From Clostridium sardiniense (GTDB lineage Bacteria; Bacillota; Clostridia; Clostridiales; Clostridiaceae): a stretch of 64,000 nucleotides of DNA. Shown piece after piece: positions 46,107-53,747 of this stretch. The notes under the pieces were generated by a model. It had not been told where the DNA came from. It searched no databases and saw only the letters and a program-made list of their open reading frames with translations. Position 1 is the first letter of the stretch; each line of letters opens with the position of its first letter. The DNA lies in contig NZ_JAFBDA010000013.1 in NCBI RefSeq assembly GCF_016907995.1, positions 25,367-89,366 of the forward strand, written 5' to 3'. A program made the position numbers and the translations under genes.

Positions 46107-47135
46107 GTGAGAGAAAAAGAGATTATTGAAAATCTTAAAAATATAGGGCTTATTACAGGATTCATATTAATATTTATGGTAATAATTCCTTTTATACTTA
46201 TGGGAAGTGGTATAAAGGATTTCACCTCTCCTACTAATACAGGTTCTGATGGGAAAGAGATTAGTATAGCTGTAAAAGGAGAAGATAAAGCAAAGGTACA
46301 TATAACAAAAGAAAAGAAAGTTAAAGAAATAGATGTAGAAGAATATATATTGGGAGTAGTTTCAAGTGAGATGCCAGCTAGTTTTGAAGAGGAAGCATTA
46401 AAGGCTCAAGCTATTGCAGCTAGAACTTTTTATTATAGTAAAAGAAATAAGAATTGTAATTTATCTAATGGCGGCGAAATATGTGATGGAGTTCATTGTC
46501 AAGCCTATATGAGTAAAGAGGAAAGATTAAAAAAATGGTCTGATAAGGATAGAGATAAAAACTATGAAAAAATAAAAAAAGCTGTAGATGATACTAAAGG
46601 GAGTGTATTAACATATAATGGTGAGATTGTACTATATCCACAGTTCTTTTCAACTAGTGCTGGGAAAACAGAAAATGCTGAGGATGTTTTTTCATCAAAG
46701 GTTCCATATTTAAAATCAGTCAATAGTGAAGGAGAAGAAGTATCTAGTGCATATGAATCAGAAAAAGAAGTAACAAATAAAGATTTTGTAGATATAGTTA
46801 ATTCAAAATATAGTAAAGCAAAATTAAAAGTTGATAATCTAAAAGAAAAAGTAGAAATAAAATCAAGAACTGAAGGTGGTGCAGTTCTTGATGTAAAGCT
46901 TGGAGGAGAGACAATAAAGGGAACAGATTTTAGAAAGCTATTTGATTTAAAATCAGCAAATTTTACACTTGAATACTCAAAAGATAAGATAAGGATTAAG
47001 TGTAAAGGAAATGGTCATGGTGTTGGGATGAGTCAGTGGGGAGCTAATATTATGGCTAAAGATGGTAAGGGGTATGAGGAAATATTAAAGCATTATTATA
47101 CTGGTGTAGAGATTGGAAAAATAGTTTATAAATAA
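46107..47135 (+). CDS. spoIID: Stage II sporulation protein D
   Basis: A 342-residue SpoIID, the lytic transglycosylase of the mother-cell DMP complex that drives engulfment by cutting stripped glycan strands. One transmembrane helix (residues 13-34) anchors it. The SpoIID domain shows YILGVVSSEMPASFEEEALKAQAIAARTF near residue 79 (catalytic Glu region) and GNGHGVGMSQWGA near residue 300. It starts with GTG after AGGAGG. No spoIIM or spoIIP is nearby. Confidence 0.95.
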   Translation: MREKEIIENLKNIGLITGFILIFMVIIPFILMGSGIKDFTSPTNTGSDGKEISIAVKGEDKAKVHITKEKKVKEIDVEEYILGVVSSEMPASFEEEALKAQAIAARTFYYSKRNKNCNLSNGGEICDGVHCQAYMSKEERLKKWSDKDRDKNYEKIKKAVDDTKGSVLTYNGEIVLYPQFFSTSAGKTENAEDVFSSKVPYLKSVNSEGEEVSSAYESEKEVTNKDFVDIVNSKYSKAKLKVDNLKEKVEIKSRTEGGAVLDVKLGGETIKGTDFRKLFDLKSANFTLEYSKDKIRIKCKGNGHGVGMSQWGANIMAKDGKGYEEILKHYYTGVEIGKIVYK

Positions 47136-47153
47136 ATACTGAAAAGTGTTATA

Positions 47154-47194
47154 AAAAGATGATGTTTGGTAAATAATCAAATATCATCTTTTTT
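47154..47194 (+). terminator. Terminator of spoIID
   Basis: AAAAGATGATGTTTG pairs with CAAATATCATCTTTT (one G-U), followed by T residues. Confidence 0.85.
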
Positions 47195-47225
47195 AATGGA
47201 TAATATTAAAAATATTAGAAAATAT

Positions 47226-47254
47226 GTATTATTTTTCATAAAAAGGACAAAATG
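47226..47254 (+). promoter_or_regulatory. Possible forespore-type (sigma F) promoter of spoIIQ
   Basis: GTATT, 14 bases, GGACAAAATG. It resembles the spoIIR promoter in sequence and spacing. The predicted start meets the GGAGGTG ribosome site. spoIIQ is sigma-F dependent in Bacillus. Confidence 0.45.
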
Positions 47255-47273
47255 ATTATTGGAGGTGTTGATT

Positions 47274-48053
47274 ATGAACCAAAAATCAAACGGATTTAAA
47301 GAAAATTCTAAAAACACGATGTCAGGTATTAAAAAGTTTTTCAAAAAGGAAGGATTTTATGTAGCTCTATTTATTGGACTATGCGTAGTTACTATAATTG
47401 GTGCTGTTGCAATTAAAAATATAGGCACTAAATCTAAACCAGAAGCAAAAGCGCCTGAAGATAAGGAAATCACTTTAAATGTTGAAGAGAATAAGAATAC
47501 AAATGTAGAAACATCAGTAGAAAACTCTGAGAGAGTATCTAATGACAAAAAAGAAGAAAAGAAAACAACAAGTAAGGCTGTTGGAACAAATAGTAAGATG
47601 AATTTTTCAAATCCTGTAGAAGGAAAGCTTTTAAAAGGACATAATGAGCCATATTTATTTAAAGATGGTAAAGCAGTTGCAGAAGGTGAAAAAGGTGATT
47701 CAAGCTTAAGCTATGGTGGTATATCAGTAGGAGCTAAAATGGGTACTCCTGTAAAAGCTTCAGAAGATGGAGTTATAGAAGATGTAGTTGAAAATGATGT
47801 AACTTATGGAGTTACAGTAATTATAAAACATCCAAACGGAGTAAAAACATCATATGCAAACCTAGATAAAAATGTAAAAGTTAAAAAAGATGATAAGGTT
47901 AAAAAAGGACAGGAAATAGGTAAAGTTGGTAACACAGCTAGTACATTAAAAATGTGTGTAAAAGATGATTTTATGCATATAAAAGTTTTCTCAAAGAAAG
48001 ATAATACTTATTCAGAAGTAGATCCATTAAAGTACTTTGCTTATAAAAAATAG
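47274..48053 (+). CDS. spoIIQ: SpoIIQ-like protein with degenerate M23/LytM domain
   Basis: A 259-residue forespore membrane protein that pairs with mother-cell SpoIIIAH across the septum. The transmembrane segment is at about residues 27-45, a charged linker covers 50-105, and a LytM-like domain follows (about 110-255). Zinc-site positions are lost: SYGGISV replaces HxGIDI, YANL replaces YAHL and FMHIKV replaces HxH. It is therefore likely catalytically inactive, as in Bacillus. The ATG at 47274 follows GGAGGTG. The position between spoIID and spoIIID is conserved. Confidence 0.9.
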   Translation: MNQKSNGFKENSKNTMSGIKKFFKKEGFYVALFIGLCVVTIIGAVAIKNIGTKSKPEAKAPEDKEITLNVEENKNTNVETSVENSERVSNDKKEEKKTTSKAVGTNSKMNFSNPVEGKLLKGHNEPYLFKDGKAVAEGEKGDSSLSYGGISVGAKMGTPVKASEDGVIEDVVENDVTYGVTVIIKHPNGVKTSYANLDKNVKVKKDDKVKKGQEIGKVGNTASTLKMCVKDDFMHIKVFSKKDNTYSEVDPLKYFAYKK

Positions 48054-48064
48054 GTAAAGAAAAA

Positions 48065-48104
48065 ATTAATCAGCCGTTTTAGGCAAAATGGCTGATTAAT
48101 ATTT
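48065..48104 (+). terminator. Terminator of spoIIQ
   Basis: ATTAATCAGCCGTTTT pairs with AAAATGGCTGATTAAT around AGGC, followed by ATTTT. Confidence 0.85.
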
Positions 48105-48161
48105 TAAGTTTATAAAAATATTATCATTAAAATAAATATAAGTAATTAAGGAGGTAGCATT

Positions 48162-48413
48162 TTGAAAGACTACATTGAAGAGAGAGTATTAGAAGTAGCA
48201 CAATATATTATTGATTCAAAAGCTACAATAAGAAAAACTGCAAAAGTTTTTGGTGTTAGCAAAAGTACAATCCATAAGGATATGACTGAAAGATTACCAA
48301 AGATAAATCCAATAATAGCTGAAAAAACTCATACTATCTTAGAGTTAAATAAAGCAGAGAGACATATAAGGGGGGGAAAAGCTACAAAAATGAAGTATAA
48401 ATCTGCCGAATAA
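48162..48413 (+). CDS. spoIIID: Stage III sporulation transcriptional regulator SpoIIID
   Basis: An 83-residue DNA-binding protein that tunes the mother-cell programme by activating and repressing sigma-E genes and promoting sigma-K synthesis. The helix-turn-helix is ATIRKTAKVFGVSKSTIHKD (residues 23-42), and the basic C-terminal region is typical. It starts with TTG after AAGGAGG. An AT-rich AAATATT / ATATAAGT pair upstream could be its sigma-E promoter, but the match is weak. Confidence 0.96.
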   Translation: MKDYIEERVLEVAQYIIDSKATIRKTAKVFGVSKSTIHKDMTERLPKINPIIAEKTHTILELNKAERHIRGGKATKMKYKSAE

Positions 48414-48433
48414 ATCAAATTTTAGGTAAAAAG

Positions 48434-48462
48434 TTGAATTAAAATCATATTCCATATATAAT
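48434..48462 (+). promoter_or_regulatory. Vegetative promoter of the mreB-family gene
   Basis: TTGAAT, 17 bases, TATAAT, about 70 bases before the gene. Confidence 0.65.
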
Positions 48463-48534
48463 TTACTGTATAGTTATATAAAAAAATGTAAAAATTTCTA
48501 AAATAAATGTTAATAATTAGGAGTGGAATTTGGA

Positions 48535-49569
48535 ATGTGGTTTTGGAAGTCAGGAACTGATTTAGGTGTAGATCTAGGAACAGCAACGGTATTAGTATAC
48601 GTAAAGGGTAAAGGTATAGTATTGAAAGAGCCATCAGTAGTTGCTATAAATACAAGTACTGGAAAGGTATTGGCTGTAGGAGAAGAAGCAAGAAAAATGA
48701 TTGGAAGAACTCCAGGAAATATTATTGCAGTTAGACCATTGAGAGATGGTGTTATTTCCGATTATGATGTAACAGAAAAGATGCTTAAGGCGTTTATAAG
48801 TAAAGCATGCGGATCAAAGAAAATTGTAGCGCCTAAAGTAATGGTATGTGTACCATCACAAGCATCAGAAGTCGAAAAGAGAGCTGTTATGGAAGCTGCT
48901 AGAAATTCAGGAGCAAAAGTAGTACATCTTATAGAAGAGCCACTTGCGGCTGCAATTGGAGCGGGATTAGACATAACTAAGCCGGATGGATGTATGATTG
49001 TAGATATAGGTGGAGGAACATGTGATGTCGCGGTAATATCATTAGGTGGTGTAGTTGTAAGATCATCTATAAAGGTTGCTGGAGACAGATTTGATGAATC
49101 TATAATTAAATATGTAAGAGTAAAGTATAAAATAATGATTGGTGAAAAAACAGCAGAACAAATAAAGATGGAAATAGGTTCAGCCTTTAGCGGATCAAGA
49201 AATGAAGAGATGACAGTTAAAGGAAGAAACTTAGTGACAGGTTTACCTGATGAAATAAAACTAACTTCAGATGAGATAGGAGAAGCGCTTAAAGAACCGG
49301 TTAGCTTAATAGTAGAAGCTGTTAAGGGAGTATTAGAGAAAACCCCTCCAGAAATAGCTGCTGATATTATGGATAAGGGTATTCTTATGACTGGTGGAGG
49401 ATCATTATTACATGGCTTAGATAAGCTTATAGAATCAGAAACTGGGGTAACTGTGAATGTTGCTGAAAATTCAGTTGAAGCTGTTGCGGAAGGTACAGGT
49501 TCTGTTTTAGGATATATTGATAAATTAGATAAAACAGTAAATAACCAAGAAATCATATTAGTTGAATAG
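48535..49569 (+). CDS. mbl: MreB-family actin-like rod-shape protein (Mbl)
   Basis: A 344-residue bacterial actin that organises lateral cell-wall synthesis. It has the phosphate-1 motif DLGVDLGTATVLVYVKGKG, IEEPLAAAIGAG near residue 136, the phosphate-2 motif VDIGGGTCDVAVIS near 157, and GGGSLLHGLDKLI near 288. The N-terminal WFWKS segment may be a membrane-binding amphipathic end. The position after spoIIID matches mbl of Bacillus. The ATG at 48535 is preferred over GTG 48523, which overlaps the ribosome site. Confidence 0.93.
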   Translation: MWFWKSGTDLGVDLGTATVLVYVKGKGIVLKEPSVVAINTSTGKVLAVGEEARKMIGRTPGNIIAVRPLRDGVISDYDVTEKMLKAFISKACGSKKIVAPKVMVCVPSQASEVEKRAVMEAARNSGAKVVHLIEEPLAAAIGAGLDITKPDGCMIVDIGGGTCDVAVISLGGVVVRSSIKVAGDRFDESIIKYVRVKYKIMIGEKTAEQIKMEIGSAFSGSRNEEMTVKGRNLVTGLPDEIKLTSDEIGEALKEPVSLIVEAVKGVLEKTPPEIAADIMDKGILMTGGGSLLHGLDKLIESETGVTVNVAENSVEAVAEGTGSVLGYIDKLDKTVNNQEIILVE

Positions 49570-49573
49570 CATA

Positions 49574-49610
49574 ATAAATAAACCCTGAGTATACTCCGGG
49601 TTTATTTTTT
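49574..49610. terminator. Terminator after mbl (probably bidirectional)
   Basis: AATAAACCC pairs with GGGTTTATT, with T residues after it and A residues before it. Confidence 0.75.
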
Positions 49611-50156
49611 TTACTTTAATGATGGAGTTTTATCTGGATTAGAATATTCATAGTAGGCATGAAGTATACCTTTAGATATAACTCTTGCCATATTTAGAAC
49701 TAAGGAGAGTCTGATTGATCTAGTATAGAAAAGATCAGCATTTTCATTAGAATCTATAATACCAACTATAGATTTGCTTCCAACATCGGGCAATGATTTA
49801 CCAACGCCCTTTCCAGGTCGTATTGCAAAGTTTCTAATATGAATTTCTCCAATAGAAGATTCCTGTCCTAGGCATGCATCTATACCAAGTATATATGCAT
49901 TAGGATGCTCTTTAGTTATATTATTTAATTGTTTATCTATATTTAAAGCATGTATAGGATTATCGATTGAACCATACACAGGAAGCGGAAATAGACTTTC
50001 CTTTAGTAAGGTACCAACTAATGGTCCTAAACAATCACCAATACATTTATCTGTCCCAATACAAACTATTATAGTATTTTCAGAAAAAGAATCTAAAATA
50101 GCTTGAGAAATATTATAATAAGCAAGTGGGGATGTGTGATGAATCCTTTTTTCCAT
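49611..50156 (-). CDS. yyaC: Spore protease-related protein YyaC
   Basis: A 181-residue YyaC (DUF1256) protein, related to the germination protease GPR fold and found only in spore formers. Typical blocks are VCIGTDKCIGDCLGPLVGTLL near residue 31, YGSIDNPIHALN near 61, and GIDACLGQESSIGEI near 92, with conserved Asp residues. Its exact task is unknown; B. subtilis yyaC is forespore-expressed. ATG follows GGAGGTG on the minus strand. It is divergent from the unknown gene at 50259. Confidence 0.88.
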   Translation of the reverse strand: MEKRIHHTSPLAYYNISQAILDSFSENTIIVCIGTDKCIGDCLGPLVGTLLKESLFPLPVYGSIDNPIHALNIDKQLNNITKEHPNAYILGIDACLGQESSIGEIHIRNFAIRPGKGVGKSLPDVGSKSIVGIIDSNENADLFYTRSIRLSLVLNMARVISKGILHAYYEYSNPDKTPSLK

Positions 50157-50211
50157 ATAAGCACCTCCATGCTTATAATATATGAAGATGTATTTGAAAA
50201 TAGAATAATTT

Positions 50212-50240
50212 GAATAAAAATATCTTATATGGAAAGTATT
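50212..50240 (+). promoter_or_regulatory. Possible forespore-type (sigma F/G) promoter of the gene at 50259
   Basis: GAATA, 14 bases, GGAAAGTATT (one mismatch to GGnRAnAnTW). The predicted start meets the AGGAGGTG site at 50247. Confidence 0.45.
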
Positions 50241-50258
50241 CTCTATAGGAGGTGTATT

Positions 50259-50897
50259 ATGAAAAAGATATTAATTACAAGTATATTAGCTATATCAACT
50301 TCACTTGCGGTATATTTTGTTGCTTTTTGGCAACCTAAAGAGGAGATTAATAATAACTTAGTATTGGAAAATCCAAAAAAAACAGAAGATAATAATACAA
50401 AAAAAGATAATAATGAAGATACAAATAAAGAAAGTAGTATTGATATAAATAAAAATAAAAATAATAACTATAATAATGAAGAAAAAAATGAGAAAGATAA
50501 GATTAATGATAACTCTTCAAAGAATAAAGAAGATAAAGATAATTTAAATATCCCTAATAATGAAGAAAATAAAGAAAATAAAAATTCAAATAATAGTTCT
50601 AATAATAAAAAAGAAGAAACACAAGCTACAAATGCAAAAATATTTAATGTGAATAAAGAGGAGATATTAGGTAATCTTAGTTTAGTTGAAAAAACAAAGT
50701 TATTTACAATAGCTAATAAAATATCAACTGTAGATGTAGAAAGAATGAAAAATAGTTTAAAGAAAAATGGAGAGAAAGAGGGAATAACAGAGGTTGTTAG
50801 AGTTTTAAAGCTTAGACTTAAATCTGATGATTATAATGAAATAAAAAATATATTATCCCCATATATAAATATAGAATTTCTGGAAAGTTTAGTATAA
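50259..50897 (+). CDS. Unknown anchored or secreted protein with Asn/Lys-rich linker
   Basis: A 212-residue protein I do not recognise. An N-terminal hydrophobic segment (residues 4-22, signal or anchor) is followed by an Asn/Lys/Glu/Asp-rich low-complexity linker (about 26-128) and a helical C-terminal domain (about 130-212: KEEILGNLSLVEKTKLF, then INIEFLESLV). The linker length and layout recall cell-envelope spacers such as in SpoIIQ. The ATG at 50259 follows AGGAGGTG. A forespore-type promoter and the yyaC neighbour point to sporulation. There is no clear terminator before the tRNA cluster. Confidence 0.75.
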   Translation: MKKILITSILAISTSLAVYFVAFWQPKEEINNNLVLENPKKTEDNNTKKDNNEDTNKESSIDINKNKNNNYNNEEKNEKDKINDNSSKNKEDKDNLNIPNNEENKENKNSNNSSNNKKEETQATNAKIFNVNKEEILGNLSLVEKTKLFTIANKISTVDVERMKNSLKKNGEKEGITEVVRVLKLRLKSDDYNEIKNILSPYINIEFLESLV

Positions 50898-51026
50898 AAA
50901 TAAATAAGTATATTATGATGAAAAAATAAGTATATAGAAGAAAAATAGAGAAATTTTAGTTTAATTTCTTATTTTGATATGTTTTGTCATTTGAAATAAA
51001 GAGTATATAAATATATACTAACTATT

Positions 51027-51052
51027 GTCGGTTGGCCGAAAGGCAAAACGAC
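51027..51052 (+). other. GNRA-capped hairpin in the tRNA leader
   Basis: GTCG and GCC pair with GGC and CGAC around a GAAA tetraloop, with a 4x4 internal loop (GTTG/AAAA). It lies 21 bases before the first tRNA. Confidence 0.5.
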
Positions 51053-51073
51053 TTAAAACTTGAAAGAAAATCT

Positions 51074-51159
51074 GGTGGAGTTCCCGAGTGGCCAAAGGGG
51101 GCAGACTGTAAATCTGTTGTCAGTTGACTTCGAAGGTTCGAATCCTTCTTCCACCACCA
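51074..51159 (+). tRNA. tRNA-Tyr (GTA), copy 1
   Basis: 86 bases with a long variable arm typical of bacterial tRNA-Tyr. Anticodon loop CTGTAAA, acceptor GGTGGAG pairing with TTCCACC, and encoded CCA. Confidence 0.97.
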
Positions 51160-51166
51160 TTCTTAA

Positions 51167-51242
51167 GGGCGCATAGCTCAGCTGGGAGAGCACCTGCCTT
51201 ACAAGCAGGGGGTCACAGGTTCGAACCCTGTTGTGCCCACCA
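51167..51242 (+). tRNA. tRNA-Val (TAC), copy 1
   Basis: 76 bases. Anticodon loop CTTACAA, acceptor GGGCGCA with TGTGCCC, GTTCGAA T-loop and encoded CCA. Confidence 0.97.
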
Positions 51243-51279
51243 CAAGTTTTAATAAATAAAAAGTTTAAAGAATATATGC

Positions 51280-51355
51280 GCTGGCGTGGCTCAATTGGCA
51301 GAGCAGCTGACTTGTAATCAGCAGGTTATCGGTTCAAGTCCGATCGCTAGCTCCA
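51280..51355 (+). tRNA. tRNA-Thr (TGT), copy 1
   Basis: 76 bases. Anticodon loop CTTGTAA, acceptor GCTGGCG with CGCTAGC and encoded CCA. Confidence 0.97.
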
Positions 51356-51361
51356 AAATGA

Positions 51362-51447
51362 GGTGGAGTTCCCGAGTGGCCAAAGGGGGCAGACTGTAAA
51401 TCTGTTGTCAGTTGACTTCGAAGGTTCGAATCCTTCTTCCACCACCA
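51362..51447 (+). tRNA. tRNA-Tyr (GTA), copy 2
   Basis: Identical to copy 1, 288 bases downstream of it. Encoded CCA. Confidence 0.97.
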
Positions 51448-51455
51448 TTTTTTAT

Positions 51456-51531
51456 GGGCGCATAGCTCAGCTGGGAGAGCACCTGCCTTACAAGCAGGGG
51501 GTCACAGGTTCGAACCCTGTTGTGCCCACCA
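51456..51531 (+). tRNA. tRNA-Val (TAC), copy 2
   Basis: Identical to copy 1. Encoded CCA. Confidence 0.97.
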
Positions 51532-51560
51532 AACTTTAAACTAATTTTAAAAATATATAT

Positions 51561-51636
51561 GCTGGCGTGGCTCAATTGGCAGAGCAGCTGACTTGTAATC
51601 AGCAGGTTATCGGTTCAAGTCCGATCGCTAGCTCCA
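51561..51636 (+). tRNA. tRNA-Thr (TGT), copy 2
   Basis: Identical to copy 1. Encoded CCA. Confidence 0.97.
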
Positions 51637-51641
51637 AATAA

Positions 51642-51727
51642 GGTGGAGTTCCCGAGTGGCCAAAGGGGGCAGACTGTAAATCTGTTGTCAGTTGACTTCG
51701 AAGGTTCGAATCCTTCTTCCACCACCA
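51642..51727 (+). tRNA. tRNA-Tyr (GTA), copy 3
   Basis: Identical to copies 1 and 2. Last gene of the cluster, followed by a terminator. Confidence 0.97.
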
Positions 51728-51760
51728 AAAGCACTAAGATTAATCTTAGTGCTTTTTAAT
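51728..51760 (+). terminator. Terminator of the tRNA operon
   Basis: AAAGCACTAAGATT pairs with AATCTTAGTGCTTT, followed by T-rich sequence. Confidence 0.9.
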
Positions 51761-52085
51761 TTTATATAAAAATAATTTTATTAATATAGTGTAGTTATAA
51801 TGAAATTTTATATCATTTAAAATATAAATCTATATTATTTAAAATTAAAATATGCTCTATAGATTAGAAACTTTAGTATATAAAATCACAAATAATAAAT
51901 ATTAATAAATTTTATATATTAAGAAATAAATATTAAGTTATTATTTTACACCTAATAATATTTATTTTTAATATAATATTAGAACCCTCTAAAATAGGGA
52001 CTTTATGCATTTGAAAATTATATATAAAGTATAAAAGAATTTAAAAAGTAAAAGAAATAGGATATTTTTACACGCATAAAATCTA
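51761..52085. other. AT-rich intergenic region between the tRNA cluster and metK
   Basis: About 325 bases that are almost entirely A and T. Apart from a small CCCT/AGGG hairpin near 51983-51998, I see nothing in it. Confidence 0.5.
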
Positions 52086-52114
52086 TTGACTCTGCAAAAT
52101 CTATGTGTTACAAT
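52086..52114 (+). promoter_or_regulatory. Vegetative promoter of metK
   Basis: TTGACT, 17 bases, TACAAT, with TG one base before the -10. It lies upstream of the riboswitch. Confidence 0.82.
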
Positions 52115-52152
52115 TTCTACAGAAAATCAATTAATAAATAAAAAATATATAG

Positions 52153-52315
52153 ACTCTTATCAAGAGAGGTGGAGGGAAACGGCCCTGTGAAGCCCAGCAA
52201 CCTACATATAATCTTTAATGTTGATTATAAAGTGTGGTGCTAATTCCTGTAGAGCAATCTACAAGATAAGAAAGATTAGGAAACTTGATCTCTTCTTATC
52301 GAAGAGTTTTTTTTA
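52153..52315 (+). promoter_or_regulatory. SAM-I (S-box) riboswitch controlling metK
   Basis: The aptamer (52153-52271) has the conserved S-box blocks: CTTATCAAGAGAGGTGGAGG, a GGCCCTGTGAAGCC block, CAGCAACC, GGTGCTAATTCC, and the closing GATAAGA that pairs with the start (P1). A terminator CTCTTC/GAAGAG with eight T residues follows (52290-52314). In this class SAM binding stabilises P1 and allows the terminator, turning metK off when SAM is plentiful. Confidence 0.95.
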
Positions 52316-52353
52316 TTGTCAAAATTCGAAGAAATTTGGAAGGAGAAATATAA

Positions 52354-53529
52354 ATGAAAAGATTATTCACATCAGAATCAGTTACTGAAGGACATCCAGA
52401 TAAAATCTGTGACCAAATATCAGATTCAGTATTAGATGCTATATTAGAAAAAGATCCACATGCTAGAGTTGCTTGTGAAACATGCACAACAACAGGTATG
52501 GTAATGGTTATGGGAGAAATAACAACTAATTGTTATGTTGATATTCCTAAAGTTGTTAGAGAAACAATAAGGGAAATAGGATATGATAGAGCAAAATACG
52601 GATTTGACTGTGATACTTGTTCAGTAATGACTGCTATAGATGAGCAATCATCAGATATAGCTATGGGAGTTGACGAAGCTCTTGAATCAAGACAAGGTGA
52701 AAAAGATGAAGTTGAAGCAGTAGGTGCCGGAGACCAAGGTATGATGTTTGGTTATGCTACAAACGAAACAGAAGAATTTATGCCAGCTCCAATAGCTATG
52801 GCTCATAGATTATCAAGAAGACTTACAGAAGTAAGAAAAAATGGTACATTAGAGTACTTAAGACCAGATGGAAAAACTCAAGTTACAGTTGAGTATGAAC
52901 ATGATAAACCAAAGAGAATAGATGCTATAGTTATCTCAACTCAACATGGTGAAGAAGTAACTTTAGAACAAATCCAAGAAGATTTAAGAAGACATGTTAT
53001 TGACTACGTGATTCCAGCTGAATTATTAGATGAAAATACTAAGTATTATATAAATCCAACAGGAAGATTCGTTGTTGGTGGACCACAAGGAGATAGTGGA
53101 TTAACAGGAAGAAAAATAATTGTTGATACATACGGTGGAATGGGAAGGCACGGTGGTGGAGCATTCTCAGGAAAAGATCCAACTAAGGTTGATAGATCAG
53201 CAGCTTATGCAGCAAGATGGGTTGCTAAGAATTTAGTAGCAGCAGGAATAGCTGATAAGTTAGAAATTCAATTAGCTTATGCAATTGGAGTTGCTAAGCC
53301 AGTATCAATTCAAATAGATACATTTGGAACTGGAAAAGTTGATGAATCTACTATAGTTAATATAGTAGAAAAAGTATTTGATTTAAGACCAGGAGCTATA
53401 ATAAGAGACCTTGATCTTAGAAGACCAATATACAAGCAAACAGCAGCTTATGGACATTTTGGTAGAACAGATGCTAATTTACCATGGGAACAATTAAATA
53501 AAGTTGAAGAAATTAAAGCTTTATTATAA
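52354..53529 (+). CDS. metK: S-adenosylmethionine synthetase
   Basis: A 391-residue enzyme that forms SAM from Met and ATP. It has [25 protein letters not shown] at the start, [13 protein letters not shown] near residue 123 and the P-loop-like [19 protein letters not shown] near residue 266. Complete. ATG follows GAAGGAG. It lies behind an S-box riboswitch, so the product controls its own synthesis. Confidence 0.98.
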   Translation: MKRLFTSESVTEGHPDKICDQISDSVLDAILEKDPHARVACETCTTTGMVMVMGEITTNCYVDIPKVVRETIREIGYDRAKYGFDCDTCSVMTAIDEQSSDIAMGVDEALESRQGEKDEVEAVGAGDQGMMFGYATNETEEFMPAPIAMAHRLSRRLTEVRKNGTLEYLRPDGKTQVTVEYEHDKPKRIDAIVISTQHGEEVTLEQIQEDLRRHVIDYVIPAELLDENTKYYINPTGRFVVGGPQGDSGLTGRKIIVDTYGGMGRHGGGAFSGKDPTKVDRSAAYAARWVAKNLVAAGIADKLEIQLAYAIGVAKPVSIQIDTFGTGKVDESTIVNIVEKVFDLRPGAIIRDLDLRRPIYKQTAAYGHFGRTDANLPWEQLNKVEEIKALL

Positions 53530-53544
53530 TAAAAGATAAAAAAC

Positions 53545-53583
53545 AAAAAGAAAGATACCTAAAATTAGGTATCTTTCTTTTTG
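53545..53583 (+). terminator. Terminator of metK
   Basis: AAAAAGAAAGATACCT pairs with AGGTATCTTTCTTTTT around AAAATT. Confidence 0.9.
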
Positions 53584-53620
53584 TCTTTTAATAATATTAA
53601 ATGTATATATTGGAAGAATT

Positions 53621-53642
53621 TATATATATATATATATATATA
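53621..53642. repeat. (TA)11 dinucleotide repeat
   Basis: Eleven uninterrupted TA units end one base before the -35 element of the next promoter. Confidence 0.9.
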
Positions 53643-53643
53643 A

Positions 53644-53672
53644 TTGTCCAGTGCGTAAGAATATGATATAAT
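53644..53672 (+). promoter_or_regulatory. Promoter of the phosphoglycerol transferase gene
   Basis: TTGTCC, 17 bases, TATAAT, with TG one base before the -10. The TA repeat abuts its -35. Confidence 0.7.
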
Positions 53673-53747
53673 TCAGTAAAATTCATATGTTTTTCACAAT
53701 ATTCATATGGGTTTTACGTTTAATTATATATTTTCGGGGGGAAACTT

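Larger units (their letters stand above)
51074..51727 (+). repeat. Tandem duplication of a Tyr-Val-Thr tRNA unit
   Basis: The genes are in the order Tyr-Val-Thr, Tyr-Val-Thr, Tyr with identical gene copies; the Tyr genes start 288 and 280 bases apart. The spacers between genes are similar but not identical in length. Confidence 0.9.

Noticed and set aside
48762..49556. A long minus-strand frame opposite the mreB-family gene (264 codons)
   Set aside because: It is a shadow of a clearly conserved gene, has Ser/Thr/Pro-rich antisense composition and no ribosome site.
51074..51727. tRNA cluster as an integration hotspot
   Set aside because: No integrase, partial tRNA copy from an attachment site, or foreign-composition DNA lies next to it; the extra copies are full-length tandem duplicates.
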